A stretch of 64,000 bases of DNA from Bacteroidales bacterium (GCA_017651645.1 JAGCCO010000013.1:82586-146585); one strand, 5' to 3'. Counted from the first letter of the stretch, positions 25,560 through 35,534 are shown. Notes: generated by a model not told the origin, from the letters alone. Program-made: numbers and translations.

Positions 25560-27812
25560 TTAGAACTCGTCGATATATTCGTCGTGTTCGTCGTTGTCGT
25601 ATTGCCAGCAGTTAAAGTCTAAGTCTACGCCGGGCGCGTATGGCTTCGGGAAGTCGCCTTTGCTGATGTTCAGGCTCTTGTCGTTGTAGACTTTCTTCAT
25701 GTATATGGCCCAGATAGGCAATGCCGTATGGGAACCTTGTCCCAAACGGGTCGAACGGAAGTGCACGCTACGGTCTTCAGCACCGACCCATACGCCTGTG
25801 GTCAAATCAGGAGTGATGCCCATGAAGTAGCCATCGCTGTTTTTCTGTGTGGTTCCCGTCTTACCTGCGATGGGGTTGGTGAACCCGTAAGAAGAACGCA
25901 GGCGGATACCTGTGCCGCTTTGCACCACGCCTTTCATCAGTTCCACCATCTTGTAGGCAGTCACTTCGCTCATGGCCTCCGATTCTTCGGGACTGAAGCG
26001 TTGGATGACATTGCCGTTCTTGTCTTCGATACGTGTGATGAACATGGGCTTGATGTAAACGCCTTGGTTGGCGAAGGTGCTCATGGCTCCAACCATCTCG
26101 ATGAGTTTCAAGTCGCAGACACCCAAGCAGATAGAAGGCACAGGGTCGATGGGCGATTCCACACCCAAACGACGAGCCATGCCTATGACCGCCTCGGGGC
26201 CGAATTGGTTCATCAGATAGGCTGAGATCCAGTTGTTTGACTGAGCTAAAGCGTTTTTCAGCGTGATTTCACCGCCACCGCCACCTGAATTACCTGGTGA
26301 CCAAAACTGTCCGTTGGCAAGTTGGATGTTGTAGGGAATGTTGGGGATCTTGGTGCAAGGGGTGTACTCGCCTTCCTGCATAGCCAAAGAGTAAAGGAAA
26401 GGCTTGAAGGTGGAGCCTACTTGACGTCGGGCTTGTGTGACATGGTCGTACTTGAAGAACCGATAATCCAAACCGCCCACGTAGGCTTTGACGTGGCCCG
26501 TATGCGACTCGATGGAGACCAAGCTGGTCTGCAGGAACCACTTGTAGTAACGGATGGAGTCCATCGGGGTCATCACCGTGTCGATGGGGCCATCCCATGA
26601 GAAAACAGTCATCGGGACGGGACGATTGAACACGGCTTTGATGGAGTCCATGCACATGCCCGCGTTTTTCAGCGAACGGTAACGGTCGGTTCGTTTCATC
26701 GAAGTCTCAAGAATATGGTCGATTTCATCGGCTGTCACATTGGAGAACGGTGCATTCTTGACCCCCTTCCAATGCTTGTAGAACATAGGCTGTAACTCTT
26801 TACCCATGAACTCCTTGACGGCTTCTTCGGCATAATGCTGCATCCGGGAGTCGATGGTGGTATAGATGCGCAAGCCGTCGCGATAGATGTTGTAGGATCT
26901 GCCGTCGGGACGGATGGTGTTTTTAGCCCATTCATTGAGCTGTCCTCTCAGAAACTCACGGAAATAGGTGGCTTGTCCAGTGTTGTGGTCCATCACATTG
27001 AAATGTGACATGTCAATCGGGATTTGCGAGATGGAGTCACATTCGGAATCGGTGATGAAACCATTTTCGGCCATCTTTTTGAGCACCAGATTACGTCTGC
27101 CCAAAGAGTTTTCAGGATTGCGGACAGGACTATATCGGGTGGGAGCGTTGACGACACCGGCCATCAAAGCGCATTCCTCGATGGTCATCTCACTGGGTTT
27201 CTTGTCAAAGAAGGTCTTGGCTGCCGACCTGATACCGTATGCATTGTGACCAAAGGCCACCGTGTTCAGGTACATGGCTACAATCTCTTCCTTGGAATAA
27301 TTATGCTCCAATTTGGTGGCGGTAATCCATTCCTGGAACTTGCGCAAGACGAGTTTTGGGGTGCTGAGGTTCTCGCCACGAGGGAACAGGTTTTTCGCCA
27401 GCTGTTGGGTAATGGTACTACCACCGCCTTTTTTCCGACCCGTAAGCACACCGAAAGCCACACGGAAAAGTGCCTTCTCGTCAATGCCGGAGTGTTCGGT
27501 GAAACGCTCGTCTTCAATGCTGATTAAGGCTTCAGGCATATAATGCGACAACTCCGAATAGCGTACATTCGAGCGGTTTTCCACATAATAGGAACCCAGT
27601 ATTTTACCGTCGCTGGAGATGATTTCGGTGGCAAGGTTGGTCTGCGGGTTTTCCAGTTCCTCAAAACTTGGCATGGTTCCGAAAATTCCGGTAGCCACGC
27701 AGATGAAGAACAGGATGGTAAGGAGCAAAAGAGAGCCAAAGATAATCCAAAGGTTTCGGATGGCTTTCGATGGATTACCCGTAGATTTCGCTTTTTTCTT
27801 TCTATTATACAT
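25560..27812 (-). CDS. Bifunctional class A penicillin-binding protein (PBP1A)
   Basis: A 750-residue peptidoglycan synthase anchored by one membrane helix (about 20-42). The glycosyltransferase GT51 domain shows EDERFTEHSGID (near 99) and GGGSTITQQLAKNLF (near 128). The transpeptidase domain has SxxK in GSTFKP (near 469), SNNW (near 524) and KTGTT (near 648). Both active sites are complete. The C-terminus is acidic. It is the last gene of ricT-gldH-PBP, 3 bases after gldH. Confidence 0.95.
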   Translation of the reverse strand: MYNRKKKAKSTGNPSKAIRNLWIIFGSLLLLTILFFICVATGIFGTMPSFEELENPQTNLATEIISSDGKILGSYYVENRSNVRYSELSHYMPEALISIEDERFTEHSGIDEKALFRVAFGVLTGRKKGGGSTITQQLAKNLFPRGENLSTPKLVLRKFQEWITATKLEHNYSKEEIVAMYLNTVAFGHNAYGIRSAAKTFFDKKPSEMTIEECALMAGVVNAPTRYSPVRNPENSLGRRNLVLKKMAENGFITDSECDSISQIPIDMSHFNVMDHNTGQATYFREFLRGQLNEWAKNTIRPDGRSYNIYRDGLRIYTTIDSRMQHYAEEAVKEFMGKELQPMFYKHWKGVKNAPFSNVTADEIDHILETSMKRTDRYRSLKNAGMCMDSIKAVFNRPVPMTVFSWDGPIDTVMTPMDSIRYYKWFLQTSLVSIESHTGHVKAYVGGLDYRFFKYDHVTQARRQVGSTFKPFLYSLAMQEGEYTPCTKIPNIPYNIQLANGQFWSPGNSGGGGGEITLKNALAQSNNWISAYLMNQFGPEAVIGMARRLGVESPIDPVPSICLGVCDLKLIEMVGAMSTFANQGVYIKPMFITRIEDKNGNVIQRFSPEESEAMSEVTAYKMVELMKGVVQSGTGIRLRSSYGFTNPIAGKTGTTQKNSDGYFMGITPDLTTGVWVGAEDRSVHFRSTRLGQGSHTALPIWAIYMKKVYNDKSLNISKGDFPKPYAPGVDLDFNCWQYDNDEHDEYIDEF

Positions 27813-27815
27813 ATA

Positions 27816-28280
27816 TTATTGTTTTTCAATGAATAATCCGATGTCAGAGATGCCTTTCAGTACGGGCTCGCGCATGGCTTGCTCGATTTCGAAATGGTAT
27901 TGTCCCGAGAGGGGGAACTTCAGGTTGTTGTTCAAGGGAATGACCATATCACGCATACTGCCGCTGCTTTTGCCCAACCACTTTCCTTCAGGAGTAGCGA
28001 GCGTACATTCAATGGTGTCGTGGGTGATGTTACCATTGGGCATACGGGTATGGAGGAATACAAAAAGGTTGCTGTAGCGGTAGTTTTCCAGATGACGTAG
28101 ACCGATGCCAAAGACGTAACTGCTAATGGTGTCGTAGATATCCGCATCAAGGGCTATCCTGTTTTCTTGCCGCCATTCGGCTTCAGGGATGACCACGCGC
28201 TTGTTGAACGAGTCGTTGGCGCATGAGGCCAAAACCAGCATGACACAGATTCCTAATATCCAATGGATTCCTTTTTTCAT
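27816..28280 (-). CDS. gldH: GldH-family lipoprotein
   Basis: A 154-residue lipoprotein with signal peptide and lipobox LVLASC (cysteine near residue 20). Its body matches GldH, first found as a gliding-motility protein in Flavobacterium and present in many non-gliding Bacteroidetes. Its role outside gliding is unknown. Position between ricT and a class A PBP gene is the arrangement I recall for the family and supports the call. Confidence 0.85.
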   Translation of the reverse strand: MKKGIHWILGICVMLVLASCANDSFNKRVVIPEAEWRQENRIALDADIYDTISSYVFGIGLRHLENYRYSNLFVFLHTRMPNGNITHDTIECTLATPEGKWLGKSSGSMRDMVIPLNNNLKFPLSGQYHFEIEQAMREPVLKGISDIGLFIEKQ

Positions 28281-28292
28281 ACTTTTGTGCGT

Positions 28293-29411
28293 TTAGTCAC
28301 TCATTTTCTTAAGGTCGGCTTCTCCATAGCCTTCGTTCGTGTTGGTATGGGCTTCCATTGTGATGGCGAAGTCCTCCAACTTGGCAGGTTTTTGTCCTTT
28401 TCGGTTTGTCGCGATGATTTCCTTCACTTTGTCGACGGGGATAGCCATGATGTTGCTTTTGTCGTCGGTGTAAGAATACCACATGATGCCTTGGAAGACA
28501 TCGTTTTTTTGGTGAATGGCATCACCGCTTTCAAAATGCAGTACGATATTGGGGTCGGAGAAGGCTTTCAATGCTTCGACATAAGCTTCGTATTCGAAGT
28601 TGAGGCAGCATTTCAGCTTGCCGCATTGCCCCGCGAGTTTCTGGGGGTTAGGGGAGAGTTGCTGCACGCGGGCCACGTTGGTGGTCACCGACTGGAAATC
28701 GCAGATCCAAGAGGCGCAGCACAGCTCGCGACCGCATGAACCGAGGCCGCCCAGTTTGGCCGACTCCTGACGCACGCCGATTTGGCGCATCTCGATTCTG
28801 ATATGGAACTCTTCCGCCAGTTTCTTGATAAGTTCGCGGAAGTCAACACGGCCATCGGCGGTATAGTAGAAAATAGCCTTTGTCTTGTCGCCTTGGTATT
28901 CCACATCGTTGAGTTTCATCTCCAATCCGAGGTTCTCGGCAATGGTGCGTGTGCGTGCCAAAGTGTTGTTTTCCAACTTGATGGCAGAAAGCCATTTCTC
29001 CACGTCGTTGACGCGGGCGCGACGGTAGATTTTCTTCATCTCGTTGATGGGGGTGCGGTATTTCTTGCGCTTCAGCTGTCGCTTCACGATTTCACCCAGC
29101 AAGGTAACGATGCCAATGTCGTGCCCAATAGCAGCTTCAACAGCAACCAGTTCGCCCACTTCAAGATTCAAGTCTTCGGGATAGGTGAAATAGTCTTTCC
29201 GGTCGTTCTTGAACCGCACTTCCGCAAGGCAAATATTCTCAGTAATTTCCTGATTCTCATAATCTTTCAACCAATCAAATTGGTTCAGCTTGCATCGACC
29301 GCAGGAAAGCACTTTTTGTCCTGGGACATACTCCTCGGGGAGGCTACATCCTCTGTTCAATAATTGGCCTTCAATAGTGTTATTATCGTTTTTATGTTGA
29401 TTATCAGTCAT
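28293..29411 (-). CDS. ricT: RicT / PSP1-family iron-sulfur regulatory protein
   Basis: A 372-residue PSP1-domain protein. Cysteine clusters mark it: CGRCKLNQFDW near the N-terminus, GSCGRELCCASW and GQCGKLKCCLNFE in the C-terminal half. In Bacillus, RicT is part of an Fe-S complex that affects RNA maturation; the role in Bacteroidetes is not established. The longer frame to 29456 contains a TATTTTTG box, so the ATG at 29411 is taken. It is first gene of ricT-gldH-PBP and diverges from lemA. Confidence 0.9.
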   Translation of the reverse strand: MTDNQHKNDNNTIEGQLLNRGCSLPEEYVPGQKVLSCGRCKLNQFDWLKDYENQEITENICLAEVRFKNDRKDYFTYPEDLNLEVGELVAVEAAIGHDIGIVTLLGEIVKRQLKRKKYRTPINEMKKIYRRARVNDVEKWLSAIKLENNTLARTRTIAENLGLEMKLNDVEYQGDKTKAIFYYTADGRVDFRELIKKLAEEFHIRIEMRQIGVRQESAKLGGLGSCGRELCCASWICDFQSVTTNVARVQQLSPNPQKLAGQCGKLKCCLNFEYEAYVEALKAFSDPNIVLHFESGDAIHQKNDVFQGIMWYSYTDDKSNIMAIPVDKVKEIIATNRKGQKPAKLEDFAITMEAHTNTNEGYGEADLKKMSD

Positions 29412-29445
29412 TTGAAAAATAAGTTGATTAGCTGTATATAAACTG

Positions 29446-29453
29446 CAAAAATA
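29446..29453 (-). promoter_or_regulatory. -7 box of the ricT operon
   Basis: TATTTTTG on the minus strand, 34 bases before the ATG at 29411. Confidence 0.6.
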
Positions 29454-29466
29454 CAAAAAAAATCCT

Positions 29467-29474
29467 TACCTTTG
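29467..29474 (+). promoter_or_regulatory. -7 box of lemA
   Basis: TACCTTTG, 47 bases before the ATG at 29522. Confidence 0.6.
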
Positions 29475-29521
29475 TGGCCGTTAATCAATATGACTAAAGT
29501 TTCACACTAAATTTACGCATT

Positions 29522-30112
29522 ATGAAAAAAGGAATTATCGTAATCATTGGCCTTTTGATCTTGTTAGTAGTATGGGTCTTGGGCATTTACAATGGATTGG
29601 TCTCCAAACAAGAATCTGTCGAGAAGGCTGTCGGAAATGTGCAAACGGCGTATCAGAAACGTGCCGACCTGATTCCCAATCTCGTTGCTACGGTGAAGAA
29701 CTATGCTGAGTATGAAGCTGGTACCTTGACGGCTGTGGTCGAAGCCAGAGCAAAAGCCACCTCGGTCACCCTTGATGCCAACAATCTTACCGAAGAGAGT
29801 TTGAAGACTTTCCAAGCCGCTCAAGATCAGATGTCGAGCGCACTTTCTCGCTTGCTGGTCACCGTTGAGCAGTATCCTGACCTGAAAGCCAACCAAAACT
29901 ACCTTGACCTTCAGTCTCAGCTCGAGAGTTGTGAGAATGCCATCGCCAATGCCAGAAAGGAATTCAACGAAATGGCTCGTGACTACAACACCAGTGTCCG
30001 CCGCTTCCCCAACAGCATCATAGCAGGGATGTTTGGCTTCGAAAAGAAACCTTATTTCGAAGCTTCTGAGGCTGCCCAGCAGGTTCCCGATGTGAAGGAT
30101 TTGTTCAATTAA
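29522..30112 (+). CDS. lemA: LemA family protein
   Basis: A 196-residue protein with one N-terminal membrane helix (IIVIIGLLILLVVWVLGIY) and a long helical domain. The family signature YQKRADLIPNLVATVKNYAEYE is at about residues 43-64, and the end has YNTSVRRFPNSIIAGMFGF. The function of LemA is unknown. It is often linked to TPM-domain proteins, but here glmS follows instead, with its own promoter. Confidence 0.93.
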   Translation: MKKGIIVIIGLLILLVVWVLGIYNGLVSKQESVEKAVGNVQTAYQKRADLIPNLVATVKNYAEYEAGTLTAVVEARAKATSVTLDANNLTEESLKTFQAAQDQMSSALSRLLVTVEQYPDLKANQNYLDLQSQLESCENAIANARKEFNEMARDYNTSVRRFPNSIIAGMFGFEKKPYFEASEAAQQVPDVKDLFN

Positions 30113-30147
30113 TTGAAAAAATTCTTGCATCGTTTTTTCCAAACACA

Positions 30148-30155
30148 TATTTTTG
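30148..30155 (+). promoter_or_regulatory. -7 box of glmS
   Basis: TATTTTTG, 21 bases before the ATG at 30177. A TTG start at 30153 falls inside it. Confidence 0.65.
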
Positions 30156-30176
30156 CGCCTTTTAACAAGGACTAAT

Positions 30177-32021
30177 ATGTGTGGAATAGTTGCTTACGTG
30201 GGCCGTCAAGAGGCCTATCCTATCCTCATTGAAGGCTTGAAGCGCCTCGAATATCGTGGCTACGACAGCGCCGGTGTGGCACTGCTCAATGAGGCAAACG
30301 AACTCAATGTCTATAAAACTAAAGGCAAGGTCTCCGATTTGGAGGCCTTCGCTTCTTCTAAGGATGTCAGCGGGCACATCGGCATAGCACATACGCGCTG
30401 GGCCACCCATGGCGAGCCTAACGAGGTGAACGCGCATCCCCACCGCTCACAGTCGGGCAACATCGCCCTGATTCACAACGGCATTATCGAAAACTATTTG
30501 AGCTTGCGCAAGGAGCTGGAAAAACGTGGCTTCACTTTCAAATCGTCGACCGACACCGAAGTGCTCACCAACCTCATCGAGGATGTTCAGCAGAGCGAGC
30601 ATGTCGATTTGTTTGAGGCAGTGCGCATCGCTTTGAACCATGTGGTGGGTGCCTACGCCATCGCCCTTGTGGAAAAAGGCCATCCCGACGAGTTGATTGC
30701 CGCCCGAAAAGGAAGCCCAATGGTGATTGGCATCGGCAATGGAGAGTATTACATCGCTTCCGACGCCACCCCAATTGTGGGTCGCACCCAAAAAGTCGTT
30801 TATCTTGAGGATGAACAGGTTGTGCGCATCAAGTTGGGTGAGGAGCTTCACATCAAGACCATTCAGGATGTGGAGGCCATACCGTATGTTCAGGAGCTGA
30901 AGATGAATCTCGATTCCATTGAGAAGGCTGGTTTCGATCATTTCATGATGAAAGAGATTTATGAGCAGCCTACCATCGTTCGCGACACCATGCGCGGCCG
31001 TCTGCATCCCGAGGCCAACACGGTGCGTCTTGGCGGCATACTTCAATATGAGAAGCAACTGCTTTATGCGGACAACATTGTCTTTGTGGCTTGCGGCACT
31101 TCGTGGCACGCCAGTCTCGTGGGTAGTTACATGATAGAAAAGTTGGCCAAAATCCGTGTTAAGGTTGAATATGCCTCCGAGTTCCGTTATCGTGACCCTG
31201 TCATCACGCCCCATGATGTGGTGATTGCCGTTTCGCAGTCGGGTGAGACCGCCGACACACTTGCTGCCATCCAGTTGGCCAAGGATAAAGGCGCCGTGGT
31301 ACTGGGTATCTGTAATGTCATTGGCTCGTCCATTTCAAGGGCCACCGATGCGGGTATCTATACCCATGCCGGTCCGGAAATCGGTGTGGCCTCCACCAAA
31401 GCCTTCACCTCGCAGGTAACGGTGATGGCTATGTTGGCCTTGCGTCTTGCCGAGTTGAAAGGCTCGATGAAAGACGAGGAACGTCTTGAGTTCATCCAGG
31501 AACTTGACCGCATTCCTGAAAAAATCCAGTGGACGCTCGACCATAGTGGCCATGTGAAAGACATTGCTGAGAAGTATAAAGATGTTCGCAATATGCTGTA
31601 TCTTGGCCGTTTGCAGAACTACCCTGTGGCGCTTGAAGGTGCCTTGAAACTCAAGGAAATTTCTTACATCCATGCTGAAGGTTATCCAGCTGCCGAAATG
31701 AAGCACGGTCCTATTGCATTGATTGATAAGGATATGCCCGTGGTCTTCATTGCCACCAACCACAGCACTTACGAAAAGGTGCTCAGTAATATCCAGGAGG
31801 TGAAGGCACGCAACGGCAAAATCATTGCTGTAGTGAGTGAGAAGGATGTGATGGCTCGCCGCATGGCCGATTATGTGATTGAAATTCCCGAGACGGAATG
31901 CCTCTACTCACCTCTGTTGGCCACGGTGCCTTTGCAGATCTTGGCCTATCATATCGCAGTGATGCGAGGTTGCAATGTTGACCAACCGCGTAACTTGGCC
32001 AAATCAGTGACGGTAGAGTAA
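30177..32021 (+). CDS. glmS: Glutamine-fructose-6-phosphate aminotransferase (isomerizing)
   Basis: A 614-residue enzyme that makes glucosamine-6-phosphate, the entry point to peptidoglycan and LPS amino sugars. The N-terminal glutaminase needs cysteine as second residue, which fixes the start at MCGIVAYVG (30177) and excludes the longer frame. THTRWATHGEPNEVNAHPH-type residues (here AHTRWATHGEP) follow. Two SIS sugar-isomerase domains contain ACGTSWHAS, AVSQSGETADT and AEGYPAAEMKHGPIALI. The end DQPRNLAKSVTVE is canonical. Confidence 0.97.
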   Translation: MCGIVAYVGRQEAYPILIEGLKRLEYRGYDSAGVALLNEANELNVYKTKGKVSDLEAFASSKDVSGHIGIAHTRWATHGEPNEVNAHPHRSQSGNIALIHNGIIENYLSLRKELEKRGFTFKSSTDTEVLTNLIEDVQQSEHVDLFEAVRIALNHVVGAYAIALVEKGHPDELIAARKGSPMVIGIGNGEYYIASDATPIVGRTQKVVYLEDEQVVRIKLGEELHIKTIQDVEAIPYVQELKMNLDSIEKAGFDHFMMKEIYEQPTIVRDTMRGRLHPEANTVRLGGILQYEKQLLYADNIVFVACGTSWHASLVGSYMIEKLAKIRVKVEYASEFRYRDPVITPHDVVIAVSQSGETADTLAAIQLAKDKGAVVLGICNVIGSSISRATDAGIYTHAGPEIGVASTKAFTSQVTVMAMLALRLAELKGSMKDEERLEFIQELDRIPEKIQWTLDHSGHVKDIAEKYKDVRNMLYLGRLQNYPVALEGALKLKEISYIHAEGYPAAEMKHGPIALIDKDMPVVFIATNHSTYEKVLSNIQEVKARNGKIIAVVSEKDVMARRMADYVIEIPETECLYSPLLATVPLQILAYHIAVMRGCNVDQPRNLAKSVTVE

Positions 32022-32023
32022 GC

Positions 32024-33631
32024 TCAGTGGTAGATCAGCTGCCACCATTCTTGATAAATCCAGTTGTTGTCGGCGGTACAGACGCTCAAGTGTTCATTAC
32101 CGCCGATACGCTTCAGGCGCGATAACGGAATGCTTCGATCTTTGAAATAGGTCTTATATTTCTCGTTTTCTACAACGATGTAGTCGAAATCCCACGTAAA
32201 AGCGGCCTCCAACAGGTCGTCTTCGGGGGTCATCACCGTGTAACCCTTTCGTTGCATCTGGATGAAAGGCCCGTTTTGGGCATAGCCGTACAGGCAAAGG
32301 ATTTTGGCATCTCGAGGAATGTTCAAGGAATCCAACAGCAAGTCGGCATCCTGATAATGCTCGTATGAGATGGAAGCCAGGTCCTCCATCTCTCGTCTCT
32401 CGACTTGAGTCGCTTTTGCGTTGATAATCATTATAGTACAAACAACGCCTGTCAGAAAAGTGCTCAATACCAAGGAATGCGTTTCTTCAGCTTTCGGCAA
32501 GGCTTTGAGTGTTAGGGTGATTAGCAGGAGTATAGGCAGGAAGAAAGTGTCAATGAGATAATAGTCGTGGAAAGGTAGTTGCTGCATCATGGCAACGCTG
32601 AAGAGCATGCAGCCGAACACTTCGATGAGCGGTAGCCACCAAAGAGAAAGGGGCTTTTTTGAAATAGCATTGGTCTTTTCTTTGTTTTTCGTTGATTGGT
32701 AAAGGCTTACCACAATCGCTGACAATGCTATAAAGTAGAAAACAAAGTATTGGAACTTCTGGAAATAATGGTAGGTCCATTTATGATAAGTGTCGGCAAT
32801 GAGTTCTTTGGCGTCTTGCCAGTCTTCAGGGGGCAACAACTCATTCAAGAAGAGTGTGCCGTAGAGGTTGCGCAAATGTTTGTTCCAGAGGAAATAAGCC
32901 ACGAACAATGCTACTGAGATGAGCACGCTGGGCAGTTTGTCCAGGAAAGTGCTTTCTTTTCGGAAGATACGCAGCATCTCGAAACAGAGGATGGCAATGA
33001 GTTCAATAGCGAAGGTAGTGCGCATGAGCATGGCTAAGGTAAGAAAAGCCATACTGAGATGAAAATACTTTCTTTGACCACTGTCATAATACTTTAGATA
33101 GAACCATAACCCTATGATTCCCATAGACAAAGCGGGAATGCCGGGGAGAAACCCATTGAGAAAATAAGCATATACAGGTGAACCTAAAGCAATGGCAACG
33201 ACCAAAGCCGACTTCATCCATTCATGGGTGAGATGATAAGCGACTTTAAACAGGAAAAACAATCCAAGGAAGCCCCAGAGCAGGGTCCAGAGGCGAAACA
33301 CCCAAGGCGAGGAGGTGCCAAGTAGCTTCATCAGCAGGGCGGCATTGAATTCATGGATGGGAAAGTCGACGGAGGTGATGGTGTTGTCGTAGGCTTCTTT
33401 CCACCAGCCGGGAAACTGTTTGTTGTAGATCATCGTTTCAGGATGGAAGAAGTCGAAGCCGTTGTTGATGAACCCGAGGGCGAGAGCGTAATGGTCTTGC
33501 TCGGCCCAAGCGTGAACGTGGGTCGGGTACTCGTTCATGTAACCACTTTGGAGAAACAGCCCTGCCACAAGGATGAGCAATATGGCGATGATCCGCCCAT
33601 GATGTTTTTTATTTGTCAGAGGGTTGTTCAT
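32024..33631 (-). CDS. GT39-like polytopic membrane protein
   Basis: A 535-residue protein with about ten hydrophobic helices and a soluble C-terminal domain. The layout is like polyprenyl-phosphate-dependent sugar transferases: a first loop with WAEQDHYALALGFINNG and SVDFPIHEFNAALLMKLLG, then clustered helices. A specific function cannot be named. The ATG at 33631 overlaps the upstream gene's TGA in an ATGA, indicating translational coupling with the Ig-like lipoprotein. The longer frame to 33676 is therefore rejected. It ends 3 bases from the convergent glmS stop. Confidence 0.72.
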   Translation of the reverse strand: MNNPLTNKKHHGRIIAILLILVAGLFLQSGYMNEYPTHVHAWAEQDHYALALGFINNGFDFFHPETMIYNKQFPGWWKEAYDNTITSVDFPIHEFNAALLMKLLGTSSPWVFRLWTLLWGFLGLFFLFKVAYHLTHEWMKSALVVAIALGSPVYAYFLNGFLPGIPALSMGIIGLWFYLKYYDSGQRKYFHLSMAFLTLAMLMRTTFAIELIAILCFEMLRIFRKESTFLDKLPSVLISVALFVAYFLWNKHLRNLYGTLFLNELLPPEDWQDAKELIADTYHKWTYHYFQKFQYFVFYFIALSAIVVSLYQSTKNKEKTNAISKKPLSLWWLPLIEVFGCMLFSVAMMQQLPFHDYYLIDTFFLPILLLITLTLKALPKAEETHSLVLSTFLTGVVCTIMIINAKATQVERREMEDLASISYEHYQDADLLLDSLNIPRDAKILCLYGYAQNGPFIQMQRKGYTVMTPEDDLLEAAFTWDFDYIVVENEKYKTYFKDRSIPLSRLKRIGGNEHLSVCTADNNWIYQEWWQLIYH

Positions 33632-35472
33632 GGTTTCTGGTTCAAATCCCAAACCGCATCCAAGTCGATGTCCCAACCGGCATTGATTTCAAGTGGGTCT
33701 TTGTATTCGATAACGGTCTCGGGCAGCGTGTGGCGGTGGTAGTTGCCTGTGCTCCACTTGCCATTGCCGTCGGCGTCTAAAAGGGCGCGGAGTTTGTATT
33801 TGGCGGGCATCAGGTATTCGAACATTACCTCTTGTTGCTGCGAGATGGTTTCCTGTTTCAGCACTTTGCCGTTCTCGTCGGTGAGTTGCATGATGACCTG
33901 TATAATTCCCTCGGGCGGAATGACAGTGATGTAGATGTTACCGTATTCGTCATCCTTTAATACATGAAAATCAGTTTTGATGGGATCGTTGGTACGACCT
34001 CGGATGCTGAAGAACACCGAGTCGGGAATCTCGAAGCTGTAGATTGAATCGGCTGAGAAGGGTGAGGTCAAACGGTATTTTGTGCCATATTCATCAGCGG
34101 GCTCGAAAGCGAGTCGGTTATAAAAAACGGTGGTGTCGCATTTGTAAACGGCGGAATCACGCATTTGGTATGTGACGATGGGTTCGGAGAATTTCAATAT
34201 AAAATCCTCACCGGGGATCAGTCCACTGCGACCAAGTAAATTATTGCTGACTTTCAGCTTTTCGGTTTCACGTTTACGCCTTTTGTTGCCTCCAGGTTCC
34301 TTGTATTTCAGGCTATAGCGTGAGGAATCATTAATTAATGTGTCGTATTTTACTTGTACCCATAGGCTGTCTTTGACATTGGGTGTGAAGTACCACCAAA
34401 CCGTGTCGTATGCAGCAGAATGCAGTGGGATTAGGTTGAAGGTGTCGGGCAACATTTCTGTGGTCATGATGACGGCATCTTTGGCTGGATGGCGGAACAC
34501 GAAGCGAAGCAGTCCTTCTTCAATGAGTTTCTTCTCCAAAAGCACCTGAGAGGAATCCACCTCGGTGAACATATACAAAGTAAGGTTCAGGGCGTTTTGG
34601 TCGAAAACGCGTTGAGGTACAGTATCTTTCAATATGACAAGCGAAGAATCCGAAGCAATTCCCTTAAGGGAATCTGTTACTTCTATCGGAATGGAGTCAT
34701 TCAGCAATAATAAGGTGCTGTCTATTGTCGTAGTATCCAAAGGTTGAGGTTTTGGAGCCGTCCATGGATACGAAGCAGGCACTAAGGTGTCCAAAAATGC
34801 CACTTCCTCATTGGGCTGGTCGAAATATTGGTTGGAATTCACATCTTTTAGAGCGAAAACAAGATATTTTTTGTCAGCCAGACCATAGAGACTGAAATTA
34901 CCATCCTTGTCGGTCTTAGTGATATAATTGGGTTTAGCACACAAGGGCAAGGAATCCAGGTTATCGCGGTCGGCGGCATACAAGGAAACATATGCGTCTT
35001 CAACGGGTTTCTTGTCTTCGGCATTAAGCACCTTTCCTGCTATGCTGAGCGTGTCGATGAAGTCGCCCGTCGAGAAACTATAGACATAATCCTTGAATAC
35101 ATTGCCCTCATGCAAGTCCTTGATGGTTGAGCCGAAATTGATGGTGTAGGTCGTATTGGGCGTCAGGTTTTCCTTAAACTTGACAACGACCGTCTTATTA
35201 TGGAGTTTGATATCGGGTTTCTCATTCAAAGGAGGTGAGATCAGCACATTCTGATTGGCGTTATCAAGAGTAATGTATTCATCGAAGGTAATCTCTATCT
35301 TCTTCCCGATGAAGTTAATACTATGGTTTTCGGGCACAGCTTCGACCACCACGGGAGGCCGCTCATCCTTTGGTCCGCCCGTAGGAGCCACCGCATTGGC
35401 GCAACGCTGGGCTAAGAAGGCCATGAGCAACAGGCCAGCTGCGATGAGAATATGTTTCAATTTTCGAATCAC
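33628..35472 (-). CDS. Ig-like-domain lipoprotein
   Basis: A 614-residue exported protein. The signal peptide ends in AQRC (cysteine near residue 24), then ANAVAPTGGPKDERPP, a start seen in Bacteroidetes Ig-like (SbsA-type) lipoproteins. An Ig-like domain at about 45-135 has EITFDEYITLDN and LTPNTTYTINFG. A carboxypeptidase-regulatory-like segment follows. The start is a GTG that lies 4 bases after a TATTTTTG box, so the mRNA may be leaderless. The downstream gene is coupled by a 4-base overlap. Its role is unknown; a surface or periplasmic location is inferred. Confidence 0.8.
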   Translation of the reverse strand: MIRKLKHILIAAGLLLMAFLAQRCANAVAPTGGPKDERPPVVVEAVPENHSINFIGKKIEITFDEYITLDNANQNVLISPPLNEKPDIKLHNKTVVVKFKENLTPNTTYTINFGSTIKDLHEGNVFKDYVYSFSTGDFIDTLSIAGKVLNAEDKKPVEDAYVSLYAADRDNLDSLPLCAKPNYITKTDKDGNFSLYGLADKKYLVFALKDVNSNQYFDQPNEEVAFLDTLVPASYPWTAPKPQPLDTTTIDSTLLLLNDSIPIEVTDSLKGIASDSSLVILKDTVPQRVFDQNALNLTLYMFTEVDSSQVLLEKKLIEEGLLRFVFRHPAKDAVIMTTEMLPDTFNLIPLHSAAYDTVWWYFTPNVKDSLWVQVKYDTLINDSSRYSLKYKEPGGNKRRKRETEKLKVSNNLLGRSGLIPGEDFILKFSEPIVTYQMRDSAVYKCDTTVFYNRLAFEPADEYGTKYRLTSPFSADSIYSFEIPDSVFFSIRGRTNDPIKTDFHVLKDDEYGNIYITVIPPEGIIQVIMQLTDENGKVLKQETISQQQEVMFEYLMPAKYKLRALLDADGNGKWSTGNYHRHTLPETVIEYKDPLEINAGWDIDLDAVWDLNQKP

Positions 35473-35476
35473 GGGG

Positions 35477-35484
35477 CAAAAATA
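35477..35484 (-). promoter_or_regulatory. -7 box directly before the Ig-like gene's GTG
   Basis: TATTTTTG on the minus strand, then CCCC, then GTG. Confidence 0.55.
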
Positions 35485-35526
35485 ATAAAAACTAACCTAC
35501 TTGCGTACCATTCCGAAATGAATTGC

Positions 35527-35534
35527 TATCTTTG
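35527..35534 (+). promoter_or_regulatory. -7 box of aspS
   Basis: TATCTTTG, 62 bases before the ATG at 35597, with an AT-rich repeat filling the leader. Confidence 0.65.

Noticed and set aside
30113..30176. glmS ribozyme or other riboswitch before glmS
   Set aside because: The leader after the promoter box is only about 20 bases, too short for a riboswitch.
30447..31214. A 255-codon open frame antisense to glmS
   Set aside because: Shadow of a well-supported gene.
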